Source: DAIOEK01 sp963721445 (GTDB lineage Bacteria > Chloroflexota > Anaerolineae > Anaerolineales > Anaerolineaceae). From it: a stretch of DNA of 64,000 nucleotides. Below, one piece after another: positions 10,094 through 17,925 of this stretch. The notes below the pieces were generated by a model that worked only from the letters and a program-made list of their open reading frames with translations, made no database searches and had not been told where the DNA came from. Both the position numbers and the translations under genes were made by a program. The stretch's first letter is position 1, and every line of letters begins with the position of its first letter. The stretch lies in the NCBI GenBank assembly GCA_963721445.1, contig CAVRIZ010000003.1:60176-124175 (forward strand), read 5' to 3'.

Positions 10094-11248
10094 TTATTGT
10101 TTCAGGTTTTCAGCATTCGCGATCTCGTTGGTGAATTTCTCAACAAAAGCTTTCTTATTCTTTCCAGCCCATAGAAAATCATAATCGATCAGATTGACCT
10201 GGAGAAGTTCTGGGTGGGAGAGTTCCACGCCTTTAACGGTAGGCGCCTGGTAAGCAGCATAGACTGGTCCCAAGGCTTGCGCTTCCGGTGTCAACGCCCA
10301 ATCAAACCAAAGTTTGGCTGCCTGGATGTTCTTGGCTCCCTTGATGATCGCCATGCCACCAATCTCGTATCCCGTTCCTTCGGCTGGGAAGGTTAATTCC
10401 AATGGGAGCTTGTTGTTTTCGATCTCGTTGACGATATCATGCGAGAAAACAACGGCAACAGCGGCTTCGCCCTGACCAACGAACTTGGCAGGAGCGGCGC
10501 CACTTTTTGTAAACTGAGCCATCTGAGCAGCATACTTCTTCAGATATTCCCAACCGGCTTCTTCACCCCGAAGCTGAAGAACAGTAGCCATGGCGGTGTA
10601 GGAGGTACCGGATGTGGATGGATGAGCTACCATTACCTGGCCTTTGAATTCAGGTTTCAGGAGGTCGTCCCATGAGGTAGGTGCAGTCGTGCCAGGATGT
10701 GCTGCCAGCCAATCAGTATTGGTTGCGAATCCGAGTGTGCCTACATACACTCCAGCCCAGAAGTTTTCGGCGTCTTTCATCTTGGCGGGATCAATAATGT
10801 TGGCCATGTTTGGTGAATCATATGCTTCCAATAACCCTTCTTCTTTAGCGGCCACAAAACTATCGATGGGTCCGCCCCACCAGATATCGAAGGTCGGGTT
10901 GTCTTTTTCCGCCTGGAGACGCGCCAGTGCTTCTCCGGCTGACATTCGGACATAATTGACCGTAATACCATACTTCGCTTCGAATTCCTGCTTCATTCCC
11001 TGGCACCATTGTTCCTGGGGAGTACATAGCAGATTTAATTCTGTATCAGTTATGGCGGCAGGTGCTTCCGTAGGAGCAGGCGCAACCGTCGGAGCAACGG
11101 GTGCTTCTGTGGCAGGTGCGGGAGCGACTGGGGCTTCCGTTGGGACGGCAGGTGCTTCTGGGGCGACAGGAGCAGGTGCGCACGCTGAGAGCACCATAAC
11201 CACCAGCATCGTCAGCGCCATTACGAAACCAACTTTTTTCGATAACAT
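10094..11248 (-). CDS. ABC substrate-binding lipoprotein (AfuA/FbpA type)
   Basis: 384 residues from ATG 11248, preceded by GGAGGAATAGA. A lipoprotein signal ends in VVMVLSACAP, with Cys as the lipid-anchor residue. It is followed by a roughly 45-residue Ala/Pro/Thr/Glu tether, usual in Chloroflexota, which have no outer membrane binding pocket. From LNLLCTPQEQWCQGM the mature domain follows the periplasmic-binding fold of the iron/thiamine/phosphonate/sugar-phosphate class (TFDIWWGGPIDSF, QVMVAHPSTSGT, LKKYAAQMA). It is the first gene of the importer operon with permease, ATPase and PfkB kinase. The linked sugar kinase hints at an organic ligand rather than iron, but this is inference. Confidence 0.87.
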   Translation of the reverse strand: MLSKKVGFVMALTMLVVMVLSACAPAPVAPEAPAVPTEAPVAPAPATEAPVAPTVAPAPTEAPAAITDTELNLLCTPQEQWCQGMKQEFEAKYGITVNYVRMSAGEALARLQAEKDNPTFDIWWGGPIDSFVAAKEEGLLEAYDSPNMANIIDPAKMKDAENFWAGVYVGTLGFATNTDWLAAHPGTTAPTSWDDLLKPEFKGQVMVAHPSTSGTSYTAMATVLQLRGEEAGWEYLKKYAAQMAQFTKSGAAPAKFVGQGEAAVAVVFSHDIVNEIENNKLPLELTFPAEGTGYEIGGMAIIKGAKNIQAAKLWFDWALTPEAQALGPVYAAYQAPTVKGVELSHPELLQVNLIDYDFLWAGKNKKAFVEKFTNEIANAENLKQ

Positions 11249-11785
11249 TCTATTCCTCCATAAAATATTGTTTGGAATGGCACAGGAACCTGTGCCTCGC
11301 TTTGTCCTTTTATTGATGGACATTACACCTTCGATTATAGCAATAACCCACGAATTAAAGAAATATTATTTGTAATTATTTTCCTGATATATATCCATCA
11401 AATTCGAAAACATAGTACGAACTACAGGTGGTAAGCAGTGCTTTGATAAACAGGCAGCCTTATAGGTTAGACATTGGTTAGCTACCGTTGGTGATAAATG
11501 ATATAAATAAACATATTGACCAGAGAGTAATCTGGTTTTGCATTTACTAAATCCCTTACGTCATTCATAAGATAGCTTGTTTAGACCAACCCAAGTAGGG
11601 ATTAATGTACGTTTACAGTTTATTGGTAAATTTCAACCCGATATTAGTGGGGAAACAAGGCTTCGGGAATACGGTTTATTAATTAACCGTGGTTGTCAGG
11701 ATGTTCTGTATGTCAATCCGTATGATGGCCAGGATTTCGTGGGCCATCGTTCATATTGAGCAGGCTGACAAAGAGGAGCTTTGTC
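11249..11785. other. Intergenic region between divergent genes
   Basis: About 540 AT-rich bases between the binding-protein gene (minus) and the second DNRLRE-phosphatase gene (plus). A 60-codon frame at 11577-11759 has no ribosome site or family likeness, and I do not accept it as a gene. No repeat or RNA is recognised. Both promoters should lie here. Confidence 0.45.
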
Positions 11786-14080
11786 ATGCAAACAAAATCA
11801 CTATTTCGCTTCGTATCCACCGTAATACTGCTCGCGGTACTATCTGGCGGTAATTATTTGCCGGCGGCTGCGGAAAAAAATACATCCGATGAGACTGATC
11901 AAGTTTTGATCATTTTCCCTGATGCAGATGCATCAGTCAACCAGGAATTTCCAGATCAAAATTATGGTTCTGAAAAATCCCTAAATGTGACTGATTCTCC
12001 CCTGGCTGTGGGGTATTTGAGATTTACTATCGATAATCTGCCGGAGGGAATTCTTCGATCGGCAAGATTGAGAATTTATGTACAGAACGCCAATTCTTCA
12101 AAACTTTCGATTAATGAAGTCCCAAGTAATGACTGGACAGAAAATATTTTGACGTTTCAAAATTCTCCAATAATTGAAAATGAAATTACAAGGTCTAAAC
12201 GATTATCTCGTGGACATTGGACTGAATTTAATCTAAGCAAATATATCCGAACAGGTGGAGTGTATACTTTCGCGCTAACAGCCAGTAAGGAAAACTCCAA
12301 TATCATTCTTGCTTCGCGGGAAGATGAGGATAAGGCCCCACGGTTGGAACTCAGATTTGAAAAACTTGATACGCAACCTACAAAGGTAATACCTGTGACA
12401 GATACTCCAACTGAAATTCCTTCACTCACCACTTCAGAAATGGTTCCGACAGAATTTCCCACCCAACCATCACTTCAGTTAACACTCCCGTCCTCTAATC
12501 AGAGTCCTGCTATCCAGGCAAGTGCAGCAGTATTTAATGAATTAACCTTTGTTCCTGAAGCGGACGCTTATGTCAATAAAAGCTCACCGAAAACCAATTA
12601 TGGCGGGCTTACCGCATTACGGGTAGATAATTCACCTATCCTCAATAGCTATTTGCGGTTCAATGTCTCTGGTTTGGGTGGACAACCAATCAGCCAGGCG
12701 AGGTTGATGGTCCACGCCAATAGCGGATCCAGCAAAGGAATTGCTGCTAAGACAGTCATCGATACTACCTGGGGAGAATTGTCAATAAAATATAATAATG
12801 CTCCCAGTCTTGGGAATACTCTGTCTATGGTTCCAAATGTAAGTGGAGGAACCTGGGTAGAACTGGATGTGACTTCTGTTGTAATTGCTGAAAATAGATA
12901 CAGTTTCGGTTTAATCACTCCCGGGTCGACATCCATCAATTTATCCTCCCGGGAATCTGGAGCGAATTCCCCGTATTTGATCATAACGGTTAATGGTGAC
13001 CCCACCCCAGAAACGCCTACGAATACTGCTAACCCGACCGCAACGATCACACCCATAAATTTACCTACCTTGACTTCGACTTCTTTACCTCTGCCAACAT
13101 CCACCGCGACCAGTACACCAATTTTTGTGCCGTCACCTACCTCAACACCACTTCCATTACCCACGTCAACCGCGACCAGTACACCAATATTTGTGCCGTC
13201 ATTTACCTCGACACCACTTCCATTACCCACATCAACCGCGACCAGTTTTCCAACCGTAGTATTTACTCCAACAGCGACACCGAATTCGGGTAGTGATCCG
13301 GTTCTGGTAGGAGCGGGAGATATTGCCAGCTGTTCGAGTACGGGCGATGAAGCAACTGCGAATTTGCTGGATATGATTCCTGGTATTGTTTTTACTACCG
13401 GAGATAATGCCTACGAAAGTGGATCAATATCGGAATATGTCAATTGTTACAATCCGACCTGGGGTCGATTCAAAGCGAGGACAATGCCATCCGCTGGAAA
13501 CCATGATTATGTGACCGCTGGCGCCACTGGGTATTATGCCTACTTCGGAGCCGCAGCAGGTGACCCCGGTAAGGGATATTACTCCTACAATCTGGGAAAA
13601 TGGCATATCGTTGTCCTTAATAGCGAAATTAGCACATCCACCAGCTCAGAACAGGTAACCTGGCTAAGACAGGACCTGGCTGCAAACCCAGTAGCATGTA
13701 CGCTAGCGTATTGGCATCGACCGCGATTCTCGAGTGGGGCAGAACATGGCAGCAGTACCAGTGTTCAACCACTCTGGCAAGCGCTGTACGATTACAAGGC
13801 TGATGTGATCATTAATGGTCACGACCATACCTACGAGCGATTTGCCCCTCAATCTCCGACCGGGGCGTCAGATTCGAACGGCATTCGGGAATTTGTTGCT
13901 GGGATGGGAGGAAAATCCCATTATGGATTTGGCACCATCCTGCCAAATAGTGAAGTCCAAAATGCGGATACTTATGGGGTATTGAAACTGACTTTGCATG
14001 ATACCAGCTATGATTGGCAATTTGTCCCAGTAGCCGGTAAAACATTTACAGATAGTGGAAATGCTAACTGCGTGCAATGA
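11786..14080 (+). CDS. Exported protein with two DNRLRE domains and a metallophosphatase
   Basis: 764 residues from ATG 11786, with AGAGGAGC upstream and a Sec signal peptide ending near AAAEKN. Two DNRLRE domains (about residues 38-198 and 258-405) each show ADAxVN, NYG, YLRF and a closing SRE motif. A Pro/Thr/Ser linker at about 410-510 includes a 22-residue repeat in roughly 2.5 copies (66 bases each, 13,090-13,250). Residues 510-764 are a calcineurin-like metallophosphatase: GAGDIAS, TTGDNAYE, SAGNHDY, YWHRPRFSSG and NGHDHTYERF. It is a paralogue of 3094-5664 but lacks the GH99-like domain. It probably acts at the cell surface on phosphomonoesters or diesters; the substrate is unknown. 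Confidence 0.88.
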   Translation: MQTKSLFRFVSTVILLAVLSGGNYLPAAAEKNTSDETDQVLIIFPDADASVNQEFPDQNYGSEKSLNVTDSPLAVGYLRFTIDNLPEGILRSARLRIYVQNANSSKLSINEVPSNDWTENILTFQNSPIIENEITRSKRLSRGHWTEFNLSKYIRTGGVYTFALTASKENSNIILASREDEDKAPRLELRFEKLDTQPTKVIPVTDTPTEIPSLTTSEMVPTEFPTQPSLQLTLPSSNQSPAIQASAAVFNELTFVPEADAYVNKSSPKTNYGGLTALRVDNSPILNSYLRFNVSGLGGQPISQARLMVHANSGSSKGIAAKTVIDTTWGELSIKYNNAPSLGNTLSMVPNVSGGTWVELDVTSVVIAENRYSFGLITPGSTSINLSSRESGANSPYLIITVNGDPTPETPTNTANPTATITPINLPTLTSTSLPLPTSTATSTPIFVPSPTSTPLPLPTSTATSTPIFVPSFTSTPLPLPTSTATSFPTVVFTPTATPNSGSDPVLVGAGDIASCSSTGDEATANLLDMIPGIVFTTGDNAYESGSISEYVNCYNPTWGRFKARTMPSAGNHDYVTAGATGYYAYFGAAAGDPGKGYYSYNLGKWHIVVLNSEISTSTSSEQVTWLRQDLAANPVACTLAYWHRPRFSSGAEHGSSTSVQPLWQALYDYKADVIINGHDHTYERFAPQSPTGASDSNGIREFVAGMGGKSHYGFGTILPNSEVQNADTYGVLKLTLHDTSYDWQFVPVAGKTFTDSGNANCVQ

Positions 14081-14140
14081 AGTTGATTTGATTACTGCGA
14101 TTTTTTACGCAAATAGTGTTTCGAGTTTTCCAGAATAAAT

Positions 14141-14393
14141 AAAAAAAGACTACCCTGGGGTTGGGTAGTCTGTTAGTCGGGGCGCCGGGAGTTGATATCA
14201 CACCTCGATGGTGACCCGGGACCTAAAAAAAGACTACCCTGGGGTTGGGTAGTCTGTTAGTCGGGGCGCCGGGAGTTGATATCACACCTCGATGGTGACC
14301 CGGGACCTAAATAAAAAGACTACCCTGGGATTGGGTAGTCTGTCAGTCGGGGCGCCGGGAGTTGATATCACACCTCGATGGTGACCCGAGACC
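14141..14393 (-). repeat. Tandem array of three tRNA-Pro 3'-end/terminator units
   Basis: Three units of 84-86 bases follow the tRNA-Pro gene. Read on the minus strand, each contains the 3' end of that tRNA (TCAACTCCCGGCGCCCCGA), a short spacer, then the hairpin AGACTACCC/GGGTAGTCT and a T run. Relative to the real tRNA, each unit carries an 18-base insertion in the T loop (CACCATCGAGGTGTGATA, itself able to form a CACC/GGTG hairpin). Units 1 and 2 are identical over their length; unit 3 shares CCTGGGATT and CTGTCAGT variants with the tRNA unit. The pattern fits stepwise duplication of the tRNA tail and its terminator. Confidence 0.9.
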
Positions 14394-14428
14394 ATATATA
14401 AAAAGACTACCCTGGGATTGGGTAGTCT
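14394..14428 (-). terminator. Terminator of tRNA-Pro
   Basis: On the minus strand the hairpin AGACTACCC, loop AATCCCA-like, GGGTAGTCT is followed by TTTTTATATA directly after the tRNA 3' end. It is the intact member of a set of four near-identical hairpins, the other three lying in the downstream array. Confidence 0.85.
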
Positions 14429-14433
14429 GTCAG

Positions 14434-14508
14434 TCGGGGCGCCGGGAGTTGAACCCGGGACCTCTTGCACCCCATGCAAGCGCGCTAGCCGGGCTGCGCC
14501 ACGCCCCG
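14434..14508 (-). tRNA. tRNA-Pro (anticodon GGG)
   Basis: A full cloverleaf can be folded: acceptor CGGGGCG/CGCCCCG, D arm GCGC/GCGC, anticodon stem CTTGC/GCAAG around loop ATGGGGT, and T arm CCGGG/CCCGG with the TTCAACT loop. The anticodon is GGG, which reads CCC and CCU proline codons. The discriminator base is A and CCA is not encoded. It lies between the convergent phosphatase gene and the methyltransferase operon. Confidence 0.95.
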
Positions 14509-14577
14509 AACAACGAACGCTATTATAGTCAGTTCAGCTTATTTCTGCAACCCTTGAAACTCAATTCATCCATGAAA

Positions 14578-15333
14578 TTATGGACTTCGTTTGCTACCAT
14601 GAGCGTAGAAAACGGGTACAAATAAAATACTTTCTCCCGACCTGGTTGCTCCTGTATTCTTTATCTTCATATCTGACAAATAATCTACATCGAGGTCAGG
14701 CAGATCATTTTGCAAGATACTCCATTCAAGCGTTTGTGAGTGGCTCAACTCGGATGGCTTCCATTGCCCCCCGAGGACTCCAATCTCTTCCACTTGTAAT
14801 CCGCCGGCGAGTAACCATTGACCAATCTGTCGTCCTGCCTGAATATTCGCTCCTTGTGCCTTCAAAGAAGCAGTTTGTCGCTCTCCAAGCTGGACAAAAT
14901 CGTCCGGCCAATCCACCCGGGCGGAATGATCTGGTTCTCCCAAAATCAAAAAATGCCCATTCGGTTTTATGATCCGTTTAATTTCACTAATAACGGTTAC
15001 CGGATCCTGTAGCCATAATAACAGGAAATGACAAATGACTACCTCAAAATGATTCTCAGGAAAAGGTAATTTGAACGCATCCGCAGTTAGAAAATGGGCA
15101 TCATTGTTATGCCCGGCAGCGTAGAGAGCAGTATCAAAAGAGATATCCAGTGCGATCGTAGTCTTTATCTCCAGACCGGACAGTTCTTGTTCCAAAACTC
15201 CGGTTCCGCATCCGATGTCCAGAATGGAATGGGTAGAGGATAGATTTATTTTTTGGTAAAGATAAGACCGGATGGACGCTGTCCATCCGGCTTGTTGTTG
15301 ATACCGTAAATTCCATTTATCAAGGGATAACAT
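14578..15333 (-). CDS. SAM-dependent class I methyltransferase
   Basis: 251 residues. Motif I LDIGCGTGVLEQEL near residue 40, the acidic motif-II loop ALDISFD and the HFEVVICHFLLLWLQDP post-motif region define a small-molecule/UbiE-type methyltransferase. ATG 15333 lies two bases after the TAG of the cysteine-less radical SAM paralogue, so the genes are translationally coupled. It is the last gene of the five-gene operon 14578-20005. Its substrate cannot be read from the sequence. In this context it may methylate the modified protein tail or a radical SAM product, but it could also be an unrelated passenger. Confidence 0.82.
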   Translation of the reverse strand: MLSLDKWNLRYQQQAGWTASIRSYLYQKINLSSTHSILDIGCGTGVLEQELSGLEIKTTIALDISFDTALYAAGHNNDAHFLTADAFKLPFPENHFEVVICHFLLLWLQDPVTVISEIKRIIKPNGHFLILGEPDHSARVDWPDDFVQLGERQTASLKAQGANIQAGRQIGQWLLAGGLQVEEIGVLGGQWKPSELSHSQTLEWSILQNDLPDLDVDYLSDMKIKNTGATRSGESILFVPVFYAHGSKRSP

Positions 15334-15335
15334 AC

Positions 15336-16517
15336 CTATTTCAGAGAGGTCCTCGACGGATTATTCCACACGGTTTCCCATGGACTGAGTAACAAATTTC
15401 CCAAAGGTTGGTTAATACCCTGAGCGGGAAGTACATCACCGTCTGGTTCGATGTACAACCAGGCTTTGCCGGCTCCGTTGATCACGGCTTCCCCTTCCAT
15501 TTCCTTCGCTACGGGGTTGTGGATCGAATATGGTACTGGAATATCCCAAACCAATGATACGCTCTTACTGGCGGCATATTCTGCACATTTTTTGAGTACT
15601 GGAGAGTATTCTACCGATTTTTCCGTAAGCGAGAAACTCTTAACACCCATGCCAGCCAACCGATCGATAGTTTCGATCTGAGATTCCAGGTGGTCTGAGC
15701 CAACCGTCAGATGAACCGTAACAAACACATCTTCTTTCAGGCTGTCCAATACCGCTTCCCAGGATTGATCTTCTTTTGGATCGAGCAGAATCATCAGATG
15801 GTCGATACCAGCATTCAACAGGCTGTGCAAATAGTCCGGGTCACATAAACGATATCCATCCGTTAGTAAGCCAGTAACCTGGCCAAGTTTTTCGGAAAAG
15901 GCTATCAGGTCGGTTAGATCAGGTCGAATGGTTGGTTCACCGCCCGTAAAGATCACATGCGGGATTCCGGCATCCCAGGACTTTTGGAGTATTTGATGCC
16001 ACTCTTCCGTTAGCAACTCACGCCGGACTCGTTCGGTTGGCACAACACCAGGTGTGATGTTTTCATTCTGGCGATAGGTCAACGCACAATCCAACCGGTA
16101 AGGCGCAGATATTTCTTCGCTATATGGGTCGGTCCGGTCGATCGCAAAAAATGTCTCTGGATCGAGATCTTCTGTCTTTGCCATCGATTCGATCGTATCG
16201 AGAAATTGCTGGTAATCCCCTTGAAGTACATCCCTTTTGACGTTATAGCGGTCAGACATCTGATCAAGAATTGTCTTCATGGATGCGTCATGAACCAGAT
16301 AGTAGGCAAATTCAGCCGCCGATTTATTCAAATGCAGGGTGGTACGCGCGTTTACTATGAGTAATCCTTTGCCGTCTGGTTCCATGCGGAGATGCAGACG
16401 ATACTGAGTAGGCGCTTCTGGCGGTGATTGGAAATGATACATCCCGGCAGGAAGAGGAAGTGCTGGCGTCCTTACCGGCTGGAAAAATTCAGTTATTTTT
16501 GAAAACATTTTATCCAT
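15336..16517 (-). CDS. Cysteine-less radical SAM/SPASM paralogue (pseudoenzyme)
   Basis: 393 residues, clearly homologous to the neighbouring radical SAM/SPASM protein along its whole length: a PqqD-like N-terminal domain (LLIVNARTTLHLNKSAAEF), the segment APYRLDCALTYR, then FTGGEPTIRPDL and IEPDGDVLPAQG. Where the partner has CNNDCPHC, this protein has QNENITPG, so all three iron-sulfur ligands are gone. The SPASM cysteine after VLP is Ala, and the protein stops at NNPSRTSLK before the final cysteine cluster. The frame is uninterrupted, has GAGG 8 bases before ATG and is coupled to both neighbours. It therefore looks maintained as a non-catalytic partner or recognition subunit rather than decaying. 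Function unknown. Confidence 0.85.
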   Translation of the reverse strand: MDKMFSKITEFFQPVRTPALPLPAGMYHFQSPPEAPTQYRLHLRMEPDGKGLLIVNARTTLHLNKSAAEFAYYLVHDASMKTILDQMSDRYNVKRDVLQGDYQQFLDTIESMAKTEDLDPETFFAIDRTDPYSEEISAPYRLDCALTYRQNENITPGVVPTERVRRELLTEEWHQILQKSWDAGIPHVIFTGGEPTIRPDLTDLIAFSEKLGQVTGLLTDGYRLCDPDYLHSLLNAGIDHLMILLDPKEDQSWEAVLDSLKEDVFVTVHLTVGSDHLESQIETIDRLAGMGVKSFSLTEKSVEYSPVLKKCAEYAASKSVSLVWDIPVPYSIHNPVAKEMEGEAVINGAGKAWLYIEPDGDVLPAQGINQPLGNLLLSPWETVWNNPSRTSLK

Positions 16518-16529
16518 TGGATTTCCTCT

Positions 16530-17919
16530 CTAATTTGCAGCGGGTATCAATTCCAGATCCACCTGGTTAACCTTATTCTCACTTCGATGAAGAGGGCAAC
16601 CTCCACCACACTCGGATAGTACGGAACATCCCTGGCATCGCGAGGGAACATTCCTCCGCTCCCGCAATTCAAGAGCGAGGGGATGGTTCCAGATCAAGTC
16701 CCAGGAATCTGTCAATAGGTTTCCCAAGGGAGAATAATAAGATTGGCAGGGTATCACATTTCCATTAGGTTCGATGCACATGTTGTAATAGGCAGCTGTG
16801 CAACCCTTGATACCAAGATCTTGCGAAACCGGATCGAAACGGCAATATTCGGTCGGGGTGTACCAGATCAACTTCTGTCCAGCGCTGGCAGTTTTATCCT
16901 TTGCCAGATCTAACAAGGGTGGCAACTGTTCTTCGCGCAATCCCGATCCTACTTTTGCCCCATTTCCAGAATAGATCAACGAATTTAATCCAATCGTGGG
17001 AACACCCAATTGCATCAGGAAATCGAGAGTTTCGGTCATTGACTGATAATTCGTTTGAAGCATGGTGGTATTTGTCATGACAAATAGTTTCGATGCCAAC
17101 GCATTCTGAATCCCTTTAACGGTCTGACGCCACGCACCTTTTTGATGAACCATTTCATCGTGAATTCCCTCGTCGTGGGATTCGAGGGTTATTTGAACAT
17201 GGTCGAGTCCAAATTCGACGAGTGAATGAAGGAAGTCCCGATCAGCCAGACGTCTTCCGTTGGTATTGATTCCGGTTATCAACCCTTTTTGTTCCGCATA
17301 AGCGATCAATTCAGGCAGGTCAGTTCGCAACGTGGGCTCACCGCCAGTAAAAACAATATGAGGAATCGTCAGATCCCAAATCATGTCAATGATCTGCTTC
17401 CATTCTGCAGTTGAACATTCCGGAAAATCTCGCGATCTGGCATTGTAACAATGTGGACAGTCATTATTGCACCGGTAGGTTATAGCCAGGTCCATCCGGT
17501 AAGGCGCTAAAACGACAGTTGAGAAAGGCATGGTTGTTTCAAGCAAGAGGTCATGCACAGGGCAGACGCCGTCTGGACGAATCAACTCTTCCACCTGTGA
17601 AATGATCGAATGCGTATCTTTCCGAACGACTGAATCTTCCACCAGGAAGGCAGACTTCATTCCTCGAATAATTTCCTTCTCGGATTGTCCATTCAGATGG
17701 TGGTAACAAATCCAGGTACCGGTTTGATTGAGATGCATTACTCGATTTGCGTTTACAACCAGTACACCCGAGCCGTCAGGATTGACTGCGCAGGTGGATA
17801 CGTGATTTTCCATCCTCTTTCGCATAGGCGAAATGATACAATCCTGTTCCCGGGGTTTCTATTTTACCACCTGGAAAGAGATGCTTGATCCAACCGGCTA
17901 AGGGAGTCTGGACAGCCAT
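16530..17919 (-). CDS. PqqD-like/radical SAM/SPASM protein (one frameshift near the N-terminus)
   Basis: The intact frame begins at 17825, but the sequence upstream encodes the missing N-terminus in another frame. It starts at ATG 17919 (MAVQTPLAGWIKHLF...), matches the N-terminus of the cysteine-less paralogue and begins 6 bases after the stop of the preceding gene. The break lies near 17,770-17,795. The domains are a PqqD-like region (VLVVNANRVMHLNQTG), a radical SAM core with YRCNNDCPHCYN (CxxxCxxC near residue 148) and FTGGEPTLR, and a SPASM region with VIPCQ and CQGCSVLSECGGGC. Such enzymes use a 5'-deoxyadenosyl radical to modify peptides or proteins. The gene immediately upstream ends in a Cys-Ala repeat tail, which I propose as its substrate. 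Confidence 0.85.
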
Positions 17920-17925
17920 TAGTTT

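Noticed and set aside
11577..11759. 60-codon frame upstream of the second phosphatase
   Set aside because: No ribosome site, no hydrophobic or conserved segment, overlapping the likely promoter region.
14141..14393. CRISPR-like array
   Set aside because: Units are directly adjacent with no unique spacers, and they are copies of a tRNA end and terminator; no cas gene is near.
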